32,410 bases of DNA from an uncultured Clostridia bacterium. Lineage in GTDB: Bacteria; Bacillota; Clostridia; Christensenellales; Borkfalkiaceae. Each line of letters opens with the position of its first letter. Within the stretch, counting starts at the first letter, position 1. The notes beneath the pieces were generated by a model. That model saw nothing but the letters and a program-made list of their open reading frames with translations, did not search any database and had not been told where the DNA came from. A program made the translations under genes and the position numbers. The DNA lies in the NCBI GenBank assembly GCA_947175485.1, contig CAMWMZ010000011.1:1-32410 (forward strand). The letters run 5' to 3'. Of this stretch, positions 8,547 to 16,104 are shown piece by piece.

Positions 8547-10067
8547 TTAAACGGAGCGTTTGGGCTTCATTGTGGGGAACAACAGCACGTCGCGTATCGT
8601 CGCGCTGTCGGTGAGCAGCATTACAAGCCTGTCCACGCCGAAGCCGAGACCGCCCGTAGGGGGCAAGCCGTATTCAAGCGCGGTTACGAATTCTTCGTCT
8701 ACCTGAGCGTTGCAATTAGGCTCTTGCGCGCGCTTTGCTTCAACCTGTTTTACAAACCTCTGTTTCTGGTCTATAGGGTCGTTAAGCTCTGAGAAAGCAT
8801 TGCCGAACTCATGCGCGCAAATAAAATATTCGAACCTTTGTGTGAAAGCGGGGTCGTCCTCTTTTCTTTTTGCAAGAGGAGAATTTTCCACGGGATAATC
8901 ATAGATGAACGTGGGCTGAATGAGCTTGTCCTCGACAAACGCATCGAAAAGCGCGATTAAAACGTGACCCTTCGTCGCGTTTTCGCCCTCTTCCACGGTA
9001 ACGCCGAGTTTTTTGGCGCAAGCGCGGGCGTCCGCGTCCGTCGCCCATTTATCGTAATCGGCCTTTGCGTATTTTTTTACGGCTTGCTTCATGGTCATTC
9101 TAGCCCATTTGCCGCCGAGCTTGATTTCCGTGCCCTGATAAGTTATCGTAGAAGAGCCGCAAACCTTTTTAGCGACCGCCGCATACATCTTTTCTATTAA
9201 GCTCATCATATCGAAATAATCGAGATAAGCCGCGTACATTTCTATGGTGGTAAATTCGGGGTTGTGGAAAGCGTCCATACCCTCGTTACGGAAAATTCTT
9301 CCTACCTCGTAAACGCGCTCGAAGCCGCCGACTATAAGTCTTTTTAAATAGAGCTCCGTTTCTATGCGCAGGTACATATCGATATCCAAAGCGTTGTGCT
9401 TTGTTTTGAAAGGCCTTGCCGACGCGCCTATTTCAATCGTGTTCAGAACGGGAGTGTCCACCTCCAAAAAGCCCTCTTTATCGAGGTAACGGCGGATTTC
9501 CGTAAGGATTTGCGAACGCTTTACAAAGGTGTTTTTAACTTCGGGATTAACAATTAAATCCAACTCCCTTTGGCGGTATCTTATATCGGTATCTTTTAAG
9601 CCGTGCTGTTTTTCGGGCAGAGGCAAAAGACATTTCGTGAGCATTTCTATATGGGAGCAATGCACGGATATTTCACCCGTCTGCGTTTTGAAAACGTAGC
9701 CTTTAACGCCGACGATATCGCCCAAATCATAATCCTTTTTGAAAGAAGCGTAATCTTCTTCCCCTACGTCGTCGCGGCGGACGTAAATCTGCAAAAGCCC
9801 TTTATCGTCCTGAATATGGCAAAAAGACGCTTTGCCCATTATACGGCGGGACATAAGCCTGCCCGCAATGGAAACCTCTTTTCCGTCGTATTTTTCAAAA
9901 CCGGCTTTGATTTCTTCGGAACGGACGGAAACTCCGTATTTGACTTTTACAAAAGGATTTTTCCCTTCTTCCTGCAGCTTTGTAAGCTTTTCGCGGCGGA
10001 TACGCGCCTGTTCGGCAAGATTTGCCGCCTCTTCTTCCTCGGTTAAGGTAATGTTGTTTTCTTCCAT
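8547..10067 (-). CDS. lysS: Lysyl-tRNA synthetase, class II
   Basis: LysS charges tRNA-Lys in two steps through lysyl-adenylate. From ATG 10067 the protein has 506 aa: an N-terminal anticodon-binding OB fold (VSIAGRLMSRR region) followed by the class II catalytic core. The core shows motif 2 (GRIFRNEGMDAFHNPEFT) and motif 3 (GLGFGVDRLVMLLT). I use the ATG at 10067, which has AAGGA eight bases upstream. A longer in-frame extension to 10127 overlaps greA and has no family support. The gene begins 11 bp after the greA stop codon, a pairing also found in other Firmicutes, so both share the greA promoter. Confidence 0.97.
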   Translation of the reverse strand: MEENNITLTEEEEAANLAEQARIRREKLTKLQEEGKNPFVKVKYGVSVRSEEIKAGFEKYDGKEVSIAGRLMSRRIMGKASFCHIQDDKGLLQIYVRRDDVGEEDYASFKKDYDLGDIVGVKGYVFKTQTGEISVHCSHIEMLTKCLLPLPEKQHGLKDTDIRYRQRELDLIVNPEVKNTFVKRSQILTEIRRYLDKEGFLEVDTPVLNTIEIGASARPFKTKHNALDIDMYLRIETELYLKRLIVGGFERVYEVGRIFRNEGMDAFHNPEFTTIEMYAAYLDYFDMMSLIEKMYAAVAKKVCGSSTITYQGTEIKLGGKWARMTMKQAVKKYAKADYDKWATDADARACAKKLGVTVEEGENATKGHVLIALFDAFVEDKLIQPTFIYDYPVENSPLAKRKEDDPAFTQRFEYFICAHEFGNAFSELNDPIDQKQRFVKQVEAKRAQEPNCNAQVDEEFVTALEYGLPPTGGLGFGVDRLVMLLTDSATIRDVLLFPTMKPKRSV

Positions 10068-10078
10068 AGTGATTTTCC

Positions 10079-10549
10079 TTAGCTGATTTTTATGATTTTC
10101 AAAGAGTAGTCCGTGCCGTCGGGGCATTTTACGGTTGCAACTTCCCCCACCTTTTTGCGGAGCAACGCCGCGCCCACGGGAGATTCCACGGAAATTTTGC
10201 CCGCCATAACGTCCACTTCCGTTACCGAGGTTATGGAGTAGGTCTGTTCCTCTTCCAAATCCTCATCGTAAACGGTGACGACGCTGCCGAGGTGAACGTA
10301 GCTTGTATCGGTAACCTCTTTGCGGATGTCCGCGTTTTTGAGTTTATACTCGATTTCGGCAATTTTGCCTTCGTTTGAGCGCTGTTCTTCACGCGCCGCG
10401 TCGTATTCCGCGTTTTCCGAAAGGTCGCCGTGGCTGCGCGCCTCGGCGATACGCTCGATAATTTCGGGACGTTTCGTCTTGACGAGATATTCAAGCTCCT
10501 TCTTCAAATCGTCATAATTTTTTTGCGTCATTACGATTAAATCTGCCAT
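10079..10549 (-). CDS. greA: Transcription elongation factor GreA
   Basis: The 156-aa GreA enters the RNA polymerase secondary channel and stimulates cleavage of backtracked transcripts. The N-terminal antiparallel coiled coil carries the acidic tip motif GDLSENAEY (the D and E that hold the catalytic Mg), and the C-terminal FKBP-like domain contains VGEVATVKCPDGTDYSLKI. Length is standard. It is the first gene of the operon, driven by the consensus promoter at 10625-10653, with a hairpin in the leader. Confidence 0.97.
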   Translation of the reverse strand: MADLIVMTQKNYDDLKKELEYLVKTKRPEIIERIAEARSHGDLSENAEYDAAREEQRSNEGKIAEIEYKLKNADIRKEVTDTSYVHLGSVVTVYDEDLEEEQTYSITSVTEVDVMAGKISVESPVGAALLRKKVGEVATVKCPDGTDYSLKIIKIS

Positions 10550-10583
10550 TTAAAAACTCCTCATGGAAAAAATATAAGTAAAA

Positions 10584-10608
10584 GTGATTCCGCAGTCCGC
10601 GAAATCAC
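10584..10608 (-). terminator. Hairpin in the greA leader (attenuator or upstream terminator)
   Basis: Arms 10584-10593 and 10599-10608 form a 10-bp stem with one mismatch and a 5-base loop. On the minus strand it is followed by a T-rich stretch (TTTTACTTATATTTTTT). It lies between the greA promoter and greA, roughly 10 nt into the predicted transcript, so it could attenuate greA, protect the 5' end, or stop readthrough from the aminotransferase gene. Confidence 0.6.
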
Positions 10609-10624
10609 ATTCTTTTGCTACACT

Positions 10625-10653
10625 ATTATATAGTTTTATTTTATGGTTGTCAA
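10625..10653 (-). promoter_or_regulatory. Perfect-consensus sigma-A promoter of the greA operon
   Basis: TTGACA (10648-10653) and TATAAT (10625-10630) on the minus strand are separated by 17 bp, matching both hexamers exactly. Predicted transcription start is near 10618. Confidence 0.92.
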
Positions 10654-10669
10654 CCGAAACAGCCCCCGC

Positions 10670-11833
10670 TCAGCCGCCGAGAAATTCGGTTATTCTCCTG
10701 ACCGCTTCGGAAAGCTGCCGCATAGAGGTTGCGTAGCTTGCGCGGACGAAATACCTGCCCGCAGAGCCGAAAGCTTCGCCCGGCACTACGGCAACCTTTC
10801 TTTCCTTTAAAAGCCTTTCAGCAAACTCCCCGCCGTCCATGCCGGTGCCGCCGACGTAAGCAAAGATATAAAACGCGCCTTTCGGCATAAAGCATTTAAG
10901 CCCGAGATTATTGAAAGCGCCCGCAAGAAATCTGCCGCGGCGGAAGTATTCCCTGCGCATTTCTTCAACCGAAGAAAATCCGTCGGCAAAGCCGTCTTTT
11001 AGCGCGCATACTGCCGCCCTCTGGCTCATTTGCGGAGCGCAAAGAATAGTATACTGGTGAATTTTAAACATCGCGTTGTCTATATCCGCGGGGGCGCAAA
11101 CGAACCCGACGCGCCAGCCCGTCATTGCAAACGCTTTAGAAAAGCCCCCTATATATACGCATCTTTCGCGCATTTCGGGTATCGAAGCAATGGAAAAATG
11201 CTTCCCCTCATATGTAAGCTCGGAATAAATTTCGTCGGAAATTACAAGCAAATCGTGTTTTAAAATCACGGGTATGATATTTTCGAGCTGTTGCCTTGTC
11301 ATAACCGCACCCGTGGGGTTGTTCGGATAAGGCAAAATCAAGGATTTTGTTTTGGGGGTTATAGCCTTTTCCAGAATTTCCGCCGTTAAAATAAAATCGT
11401 TTTCCGCCGTGCACTGCAACGGAACGGGCGTTCCTCCTGCAAGCGTTACTATGGGCGAATAGGAAACGTAGGAGGGCTCCGGCACGAGAACCTCGTCGCC
11501 CTCTTCGCAGGTTGCGCGCAACGCCAAATCTATTGCTTCGCTCGCGCCGACGGTTACTATAATTTGCGACTCGGCGTACTCAACGTTGAACCGTTCTTTA
11601 AGATAACGTGAAATAAGCTCGCGCAGCTCCGGCAGTCCGCGATTGCCCGTATATTGCGTATATCCCCGCCTCAACGAACGGATTGCGGCGTCGCGCACGT
11701 TCCAGGGCGTGACGAAATCGGGCTCCCCGACGCCGAGGGAAATCGCGCCCTCCATAGTCTGAACCACGTCGAAAAATTTTCTTATGCCGCTGGGGGAAAG
11801 CTCCGCCGCTTTTTTGTTTACGAAATTCCTCAT
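10670..11833 (-). CDS. PLP-dependent class I/II aminotransferase
   Basis: This 387-aa aminotransferase is of the AspC/PatA fold-type I subgroup. It shows YTQYTGNRGLPELRELI (residues 58-74), PYPNNPTGAV (168-177), the PLP lysine K233 in GGFSKAFAMTGWRVGF, and the carboxylate-binding arginine in YFVRASYA near the C-terminus. Substrate (aspartate, aromatic or another amino acid) cannot be decided. It begins one base after the Lrp/AsnC regulator gene ends, so the two form an operon, and the regulator may respond to the amino acid handled by the enzyme. The gene ends just upstream of the greA promoter. Confidence 0.92.
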   Translation of the reverse strand: MRNFVNKKAAELSPSGIRKFFDVVQTMEGAISLGVGEPDFVTPWNVRDAAIRSLRRGYTQYTGNRGLPELRELISRYLKERFNVEYAESQIIVTVGASEAIDLALRATCEEGDEVLVPEPSYVSYSPIVTLAGGTPVPLQCTAENDFILTAEILEKAITPKTKSLILPYPNNPTGAVMTRQQLENIIPVILKHDLLVISDEIYSELTYEGKHFSIASIPEMRERCVYIGGFSKAFAMTGWRVGFVCAPADIDNAMFKIHQYTILCAPQMSQRAAVCALKDGFADGFSSVEEMRREYFRRGRFLAGAFNNLGLKCFMPKGAFYIFAYVGGTGMDGGEFAERLLKERKVAVVPGEAFGSAGRYFVRASYATSMRQLSEAVRRITEFLGG

Positions 11834-11834
11834 T

Positions 11835-12326
11835 TTACGCCTGAACGCTTAAACGTTTGCCGCCCTCGGCTTCGCGGAGAACCGCGCCTTCAACCTTGTA
11901 TTTTTTCAAAATAAAATGGGTGGCGGTGGAAATAACCGTATCGAAGGTGGAAATCTTTTCGGAAACGAACCTCGATATCTCTTTCAAGGACTTTGCTTTT
12001 ACGATAACCGCCAAATCGTAAGCGCCGCTCATAAGATAAAGGCTTTGCACCTCGTTATGGGAAGAAATTTCTTCGGCAATCATATCGAAGCCGTGTCCGC
12101 GCTGAGGGGTGACCTTTACTTCTATCAGGGCTTCCACGAAATCTTCGTCAACGCTGTCGGTATTGACGATAGCCGAGTATTTTACTATAACTCCCCTTTC
12201 TTCCAAAGAACGCACCGCTTCCGCCGCAGCCTTTTCCGTTATACCGAGCGCGGCGGCAATCTGCTTTGCCGTAATGCGCGAATCTTCGGTTAAAAGAGAA
12301 ATTATTTCTTTTTCCGTATTGTTCAT
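11835..12326 (-). CDS. Lrp/AsnC-family transcriptional regulator
   Basis: From ATG 12326 (GGAGAAG five bases upstream) the protein has 163 aa. An N-terminal winged helix-turn-helix (ITAKQIAAALGITEKAAAEA) is followed by a C-terminal RAM/AsnC ligand-binding ferredoxin-like domain (LYLMSGAYDLAVIVKAKS). A longer in-frame reading to 12380 has no family support and would cover the promoter. Such proteins form octamers that bind amino acids and autoregulate. The promoter lies directly upstream (12352-12380), and repeated ATTGCG half-sites lie between it and the divergent gene, consistent with control of both directions. It is co-transcribed with the aminotransferase. Confidence 0.93.
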   Translation of the reverse strand: MNNTEKEIISLLTEDSRITAKQIAAALGITEKAAAEAVRSLEERGVIVKYSAIVNTDSVDEDFVEALIEVKVTPQRGHGFDMIAEEISSHNEVQSLYLMSGAYDLAVIVKAKSLKEISRFVSEKISTFDTVISTATHFILKKYKVEGAVLREAEGGKRLSVQA

Positions 12327-12351
12327 AATTCTTCTCCAAACGATTTTTGTA

Positions 12352-12380
12352 ATTTTACAATTTTTTCCGATAAAAGTCAA
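12352..12380 (-). promoter_or_regulatory. sigma-A promoter of the Lrp/AsnC-aminotransferase operon
   Basis: TTGACT (12375-12380) and TAAAAT (12352-12357) on the minus strand are separated by 17 bp. It is divergent from the promoter at 12386-12414, with only 5 bp between the two -35 boxes. Confidence 0.8.
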
Positions 12381-12384
12381 ATCG

Positions 12385-12408
12385 ATTGCGCAATCCGCAG
12401 AAATTGCG
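12385..12408. promoter_or_regulatory. Candidate operator: three ATTGCG/CGCAAT half-sites
   Basis: The palindrome ATTGCGCAAT (12385-12394) overlaps the -35 of the rightward promoter. A third half-site, ATTGCG (12403-12408), directly abuts its -10. The position between an Lrp/AsnC gene and a divergent gene suggests an autoregulatory binding site. This is inference from symmetry and location only. Confidence 0.4.
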
Positions 12409-12414
12409 TATAAT
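12386..12414 (+). promoter_or_regulatory. Promoter placing the transcription start at the ATG of the 86-aa gene
   Basis: TTGCGC (12386-12391) and TATAAT (12409-12414) are spaced by 17 bp. The -10 ends 6 bases before ATG 12421, so the expected start nucleotide coincides with the start codon, giving a leaderless mRNA. Confidence 0.65.
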
Positions 12415-12420
12415 CGAAGT

Positions 12421-12681
12421 ATGTTTAAAATCTGGGCAAAAGTAATAGTCGGCGAAAAGATAATAAACCAACTGACCTATGAAAGAGAGGACACGTTTAC
12501 TTATTCGCAGTTTTTCAACTACGTTGCGGATATTTGCGAGGGGCTGGATATTCCGACGCCGATAATTTTAAAAACGCATATTTTCAATTACGCAAAATTC
12601 CGCACGGTTAAATTTCTTCCGCGCGATTTTGCCGAATCGCCCGAATTCGATAAGCTTATAATAGACAACATAACGGTATAA
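12421..12681 (+). CDS. Conserved small protein of unknown function, 86 aa
   Basis: The product (MFKIWAKVIVGEKI... to ...IIDNITV) is 86 aa with no signal peptide or membrane segment. From memory, similar small soluble proteins with the LDIPTPIILKTH and VKFLPRDF patches are widespread in clostridia, without a known function. That is recollection and not a search result. I start at ATG 12421 rather than at the longer in-frame extension because the family-like sequence begins here and a TATAAT lies 6 bp upstream. There is no Shine-Dalgarno sequence, so translation appears to start from a leaderless transcript. It is followed after 28 bp by the DUF378-like gene and shares its terminator. Confidence 0.8.
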   Translation: MFKIWAKVIVGEKIINQLTYEREDTFTYSQFFNYVADICEGLDIPTPIILKTHIFNYAKFRTVKFLPRDFAESPEFDKLIIDNITV

Positions 12682-12709
12682 AAATTTCCGCGGAGCGCAT
12701 ACTTGTTTT

Positions 12710-12919
12710 ATGAAAATGACATGTTACGGATGCGTTGCAAACCTTATTATTTTGGGTATATGCGCGGGGATATACGCGTTTACGGGCTTCGATTTGATTA
12801 AATTTTTGAGCTTCGGTTCGGACGTGGTTTACCGCTCGTTTTTTGCGATATGCTTTGTTTCGGCGCTTTTCACAATTTATTCTTTAATAGTTTTCAAGCC
12901 GTATAAAGGCTTAAAATAA
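12710..12919 (+). CDS. Small two-helix membrane protein, DUF378/YuzA-like
   Basis: A 69-aa protein with two predicted transmembrane helices (about residues 8-27 and 42-62), joined by a loop containing TGFDLIKFLSFG. The pattern of a first helix, GFDLI, then VVYRSFFAICFVSALFTIY resembles the DUF378 (YuzA) family, whose role is unknown. An alternative start is ATG 12716. A Shine-Dalgarno sequence is not obvious: GGAG lies about 15 bases upstream. It probably forms an operon with the preceding 86-aa gene and ends in a terminator hairpin that includes its own stop codon. Confidence 0.7.
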   Translation: MKMTCYGCVANLIILGICAGIYAFTGFDLIKFLSFGSDVVYRSFFAICFVSALFTIYSLIVFKPYKGLK

Positions 12920-12947
12920 ACCGTTGCCGTGCAACGGTTTATTTTTT
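12913..12947. terminator. Bidirectional terminator between convergent genes
   Basis: A 15-bp perfect inverted repeat (12913-12927 with 12931-12945) with loop CGT is flanked by A-rich sequence on the left and T-rich sequence on the right. It serves the rightward DUF378-like gene and the leftward 335-aa gene; both stop codons lie in or at the edge of the hairpin. Confidence 0.85.
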
Positions 12948-13953
12948 ATTCGAAATCGGCTTTGAGCGTTGCGCCCGTTTGCGCATCCTGATACATAACC
13001 CAGAAACCCGACTGCGCGCCGTCTGCCGACGAAGGAATAAAAGACGCCGAGTCTTTCATGCTTTCCGGCGGGGCTTGCACGTCTGCGGCGGGAACGCCGT
13101 AGCATATGTATTGCGCTTTGCCCCCCGAATATATTACGCCGAACACGTAATAATCGGTTTTTGTATAGCTTATACGAACCCATCTGGAATTTTCTATAAG
13201 CCGTTCCAAGCACTCTTCCTTGGGATAGCCTTGCAAAATGCCCTCTATTTCCGTTTTCATTTTTTCGTAAAAATCACCGCCTGCAAGCGGGTTAAAGAGA
13301 GGCTCTTCCGTATTCCCCCCGTAATATGCCTCACTTTCCGGATTTTTTATTGTACTTTTTCCGTCGGGTCGGATTTGTTCTTTTTCGAAAGCGCTAACAG
13401 CCGCCTCATCTTCGTCAGGTTTATTCCGTTCTTCTTTTTCTTTTTTATCCTCGCGTACAGAACCGCCGTTTTCATCAGCTTCGTATTCATAATAGTTATC
13501 CTCCGCTATCGCCTCGTCCTCATACGCTGCGTTTTCGTTTTGTTCCGCCTGCTTTTTTTCGGGCGGTTTATGCGCGGCTTTGAGATTTTCCCTTTTTTCG
13601 GTTTCAGCCTTTAACGCGAGAACCTCGCCCCTGAAATTGCCGCAAACCGCCGAAGCCACGGGGTAAACCTGACCGTTGACAAAGCAAATCAGAGCGGCAA
13701 AGCCCTTTGCCGTATCCAGCTCCGTTGCGCCCTCGTAGCTTTCCCCGTCTATGAAAACGGTTGTGTTACCGTCGGTTAGCGCGGTGACGTAGCCGCCCTC
13801 CGAAAGAGGGGCGAAGTTTATAAATGATATTTCAACCGTGAGATACGCGCCGTATTTTTCAGCCTTTACCAAACCGGAAAGCTCTCCGCCGTCGGCTGAA
13901 AATCCGTCTTTTATTCCGCGTATGACCGCAATGTTTTTAGTATATCCCGCCAT
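12946..13953 (-). CDS. Hypothetical protein, 335 aa, two ordered domains joined by an acidic linker
   Basis: I do not recognise this protein with certainty. The N-terminal ~115 residues look like a beta-rich domain (AYLTVEISFINFAPLSEG, FAALICFVNGQVYPVA). A low-complexity, highly charged linker follows (about 118-215, rich in E, D, K, N and Y). The C-terminal ~110 residues form a second conserved-looking domain with a Trp/Tyr-rich core (RWVRISYTKTDYYVFGVIY, GFWVMYQDAQTG). There is no signal peptide or membrane helix, so it is probably cytosolic. The layout loosely recalls uncharacterised clostridial proteins in which two small domains flank a disordered linker; no function is claimed. AAGG lies a suitable distance before ATG 13953. 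It diverges from pckG. Confidence 0.8.
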   Translation of the reverse strand: MAGYTKNIAVIRGIKDGFSADGGELSGLVKAEKYGAYLTVEISFINFAPLSEGGYVTALTDGNTTVFIDGESYEGATELDTAKGFAALICFVNGQVYPVASAVCGNFRGEVLALKAETEKRENLKAAHKPPEKKQAEQNENAAYEDEAIAEDNYYEYEADENGGSVREDKKEKEERNKPDEDEAAVSAFEKEQIRPDGKSTIKNPESEAYYGGNTEEPLFNPLAGGDFYEKMKTEIEGILQGYPKEECLERLIENSRWVRISYTKTDYYVFGVIYSGGKAQYICYGVPAADVQAPPESMKDSASFIPSSADGAQSGFWVMYQDAQTGATLKADFE

Positions 13954-13983
13954 AATAAAACCTTATTTTAAAAATTTTTTTAT

Positions 13984-14017
13984 CGCCTTTTATAAATTAT
14001 ATTTATTATAAGGGGCG
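13984..14017. repeat. Inverted repeat between the divergent 335-aa gene and pckG
   Basis: Arms 13984-13995 and 14006-14017 are complementary over 12 bp (two as G-U in RNA) with a 10-base AT-rich centre. No T-tract follows, so a DNA operator or a 5'-leader structure is likelier than a terminator. Confidence 0.4.
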
Positions 14018-14089
14018 GAAATTTATACGATTATGTAATAATATGTAGTTTAAAGGCGGTTATTTTCATAAAACTTTACCGCAATTAAT

Positions 14090-14118
14090 TTGCTTTTCCA
14101 AACGGATTATAATATAAT
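14090..14118 (+). promoter_or_regulatory. Promoter of pckG
   Basis: TTGCTT (14090-14095) and TATAAT (14113-14118) have a 17-bp spacer. A second overlapping TATAAT occupies 14108-14113. AAGGAG lies 6 bases before ATG 14158. Confidence 0.75.
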
Positions 14119-14157
14119 ATTAGTTGTAAGAGTTTTGAATTTTTTAAGGAGTAAAAC

Positions 14158-16095
14158 ATGGCACTTACCAAAAACAAAAAAGTACTTGAATTCGTTCAGG
14201 AGAGCGCCGAGCTCGGTCAGCCCGACAATATAGTATGGATTGACGGCAGCGCGGAACAAATCAAATCTTTGAAAGAACAGGCGGTAAAAAGCGGCGAGCT
14301 TATCAAGCTCAACGAAAATCTTTTGCCCGACTGTTATCTGCACCGCACGAAAGTAAACGACGTTGCCCGCGTAGAGGACAGAACTTTCATATGCACTAAA
14401 AACAAAGAGGACGCCGGCCCCATCAACTACTGGATGGATCCGAGAGAGGCTTACGAGCTTTGTTCCGAAATCGCGCGCGGCTCGATGAAGGGCAGAACGA
14501 TGTACGTTATACCTTATTCGATGGGCGTTGTGGGCAGCCCTTTTGCCAAAATCGGCATCGAGGTTACCGACAGTATTTACGTTGTTCTCAATATGAACAT
14601 AATGACGCGCGTAGGCGTTAAGTGCCTTAAAGCTTTGGGCAAAGACGGCGACTTTATAAAAGGCTTCCATGCAAAGTGCAACGTGGACGCAGACAACAGA
14701 TACATAATGCACTTCCCCGAGGACAATACGATAATTTCCGTTAACTCGGCTTACGGCGGCAACGTTCTGCTCGGCAAAAAATGTTTCGCCCTCCGCATAG
14801 CTTCTTACCTTGGCAAAAACGAGGGCTGGATGGCGGAGCACATGCTTATCCTCGGAGTTAAATTCCCCGACGGAACCAAAAAGTACGTTGCGGCGGCTTT
14901 CCCCTCCGCTTGCGGAAAGACAAACCTTGCTATGCTTATTCCCCCCAAGCACTATAAAGAAAAGGGTTATGAAATCGAGTGCGTAGGCGACGATATCGCC
15001 TGGATAAGAGTAGGCGAAGACGGCAGGCTTTGGGCGGTTAACCCCGAAAACGGCTTCTTCGGCGTTGCCCCCGGCACGAACGAACATTCCAACTATAACG
15101 CGTTGCAGGCTACGAAGCGCGGCACGATTTTCACCAACGTCGCCCTCAATACGGACGATATGACGGTATGGTGGGAGGGGCTTTCAAAAGATTTGCCCGA
15201 ACACTGCATCGACTGGACCGGCAAGCCCTGGAACAAAGACAAATTCGATAAAAAAGATAAATCTACCTGTGCGGCGCACCCCAACAGCCGTTTCACCGCA
15301 CCTGCGGTAAACTGCCCGTGCGTTTCTCCCGAGTTTGACAGCAAAAAGGGCGTTCCCCTTTCCGCAATAATTTTCGGCGGAAGAAGAGCTTCCACCACTC
15401 CTCTCGTATACGAGGCAAGGGACTGGAATCACGGCGTATTTATCGGCTCGGCTATGTCTTCCGAAACTACGGCGGCAGCGGCAGGCGCAGTAGGCGTACT
15501 CCGCCACGACCCTATGGCAATGAAGCCCTTCACCGGATATCATATGGGAGATTATTTTGCGCATTGGATTGAAATGGGCAAAAAGGTTAAAAATCCCCCC
15601 AAAATCTTCAACGTTAACTGGTTCAGAACGGACAAAGACGGGAACTTTATGTGGCCCGGCTTCGGCGACAATATGCGCGTGCTCGAATGGATTTTAAAGC
15701 GTTGCGAAAATCAGGCGGACGCTGAAGAGACGGCTATAGGATATGTTCCTAAGGCAGAGGACATCGATTTAACCGGACTTGATTACGAAATCAAGGAGGG
15801 CAAAGCTTTCGGCATCGACGATTTGAAAGAAATTCTCACGGTAGACAAGGCTAAATGGGCTGCCGAAGCCGAAGAAATCGAAGGATATTACAACAACACC
15901 GTTAAAGACAGAATTCCCGGGGAGCTTTGGCACTGCCTTGCTACCTTAAAGGAAAACTGCAAAGGCGCAAAGCCCGAAAAGGCGGCACCCACAACAGAAG
16001 CTTCAGCTGAAGCTTCGAAGCCCGCTAAAAAACCTGCGGCTAAAAAGACCTCTTCAACAGCGAAGAAAACTTCCGCCGCTAAGAAAAATTCTTAA
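14158..16095 (+). CDS. pckG: Phosphoenolpyruvate carboxykinase (GTP)
   Basis: The enzyme interconverts oxaloacetate and phosphoenolpyruvate with GTP/GDP, either for gluconeogenesis or, in anaerobes, for CO2 fixation toward succinate. The GTP-type kinase-1a loop FPSACGKTN (248-256) holds the reactive Cys252. Other GTP-PEPCK landmarks are YHMGDYFAHW (461-470), NVNWFRTD (485-492) and FIGSAMSSETTAAA (428-441). The GTP-type family is usually around 600 aa; this protein is 645 aa because residues about 603-645 form a Lys/Ala/Ser/Thr-rich tail resembling histone H1-type repeats (KKPAAKK, TAKKTSAAKK). It is monocistronic, with its own promoter and a strong terminator. Confidence 0.97.
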   Translation: MALTKNKKVLEFVQESAELGQPDNIVWIDGSAEQIKSLKEQAVKSGELIKLNENLLPDCYLHRTKVNDVARVEDRTFICTKNKEDAGPINYWMDPREAYELCSEIARGSMKGRTMYVIPYSMGVVGSPFAKIGIEVTDSIYVVLNMNIMTRVGVKCLKALGKDGDFIKGFHAKCNVDADNRYIMHFPEDNTIISVNSAYGGNVLLGKKCFALRIASYLGKNEGWMAEHMLILGVKFPDGTKKYVAAAFPSACGKTNLAMLIPPKHYKEKGYEIECVGDDIAWIRVGEDGRLWAVNPENGFFGVAPGTNEHSNYNALQATKRGTIFTNVALNTDDMTVWWEGLSKDLPEHCIDWTGKPWNKDKFDKKDKSTCAAHPNSRFTAPAVNCPCVSPEFDSKKGVPLSAIIFGGRRASTTPLVYEARDWNHGVFIGSAMSSETTAAAAGAVGVLRHDPMAMKPFTGYHMGDYFAHWIEMGKKVKNPPKIFNVNWFRTDKDGNFMWPGFGDNMRVLEWILKRCENQADAEETAIGYVPKAEDIDLTGLDYEIKEGKAFGIDDLKEILTVDKAKWAAEAEEIEGYYNNTVKDRIPGELWHCLATLKENCKGAKPEKAAPTTEASAEASKPAKKPAAKKTSSTAKKTSAAKKNS

Positions 16096-16104
16096 TAGTA
16101 AATA

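Noticed and set aside
12109-12420. N-terminal extension of the 86-aa protein to 190 aa
   Set aside because: The extension runs antisense through the Lrp/AsnC gene and both divergent promoters, while the conserved-looking sequence starts at ATG 12421.
14107-15087. 326-codon open frame on the minus strand opposite pckG
   Set aside because: It covers the promoter and coding region of a clear PEPCK gene, has no family-like motifs or Shine-Dalgarno sequence, and reflects codon bias of the real gene.
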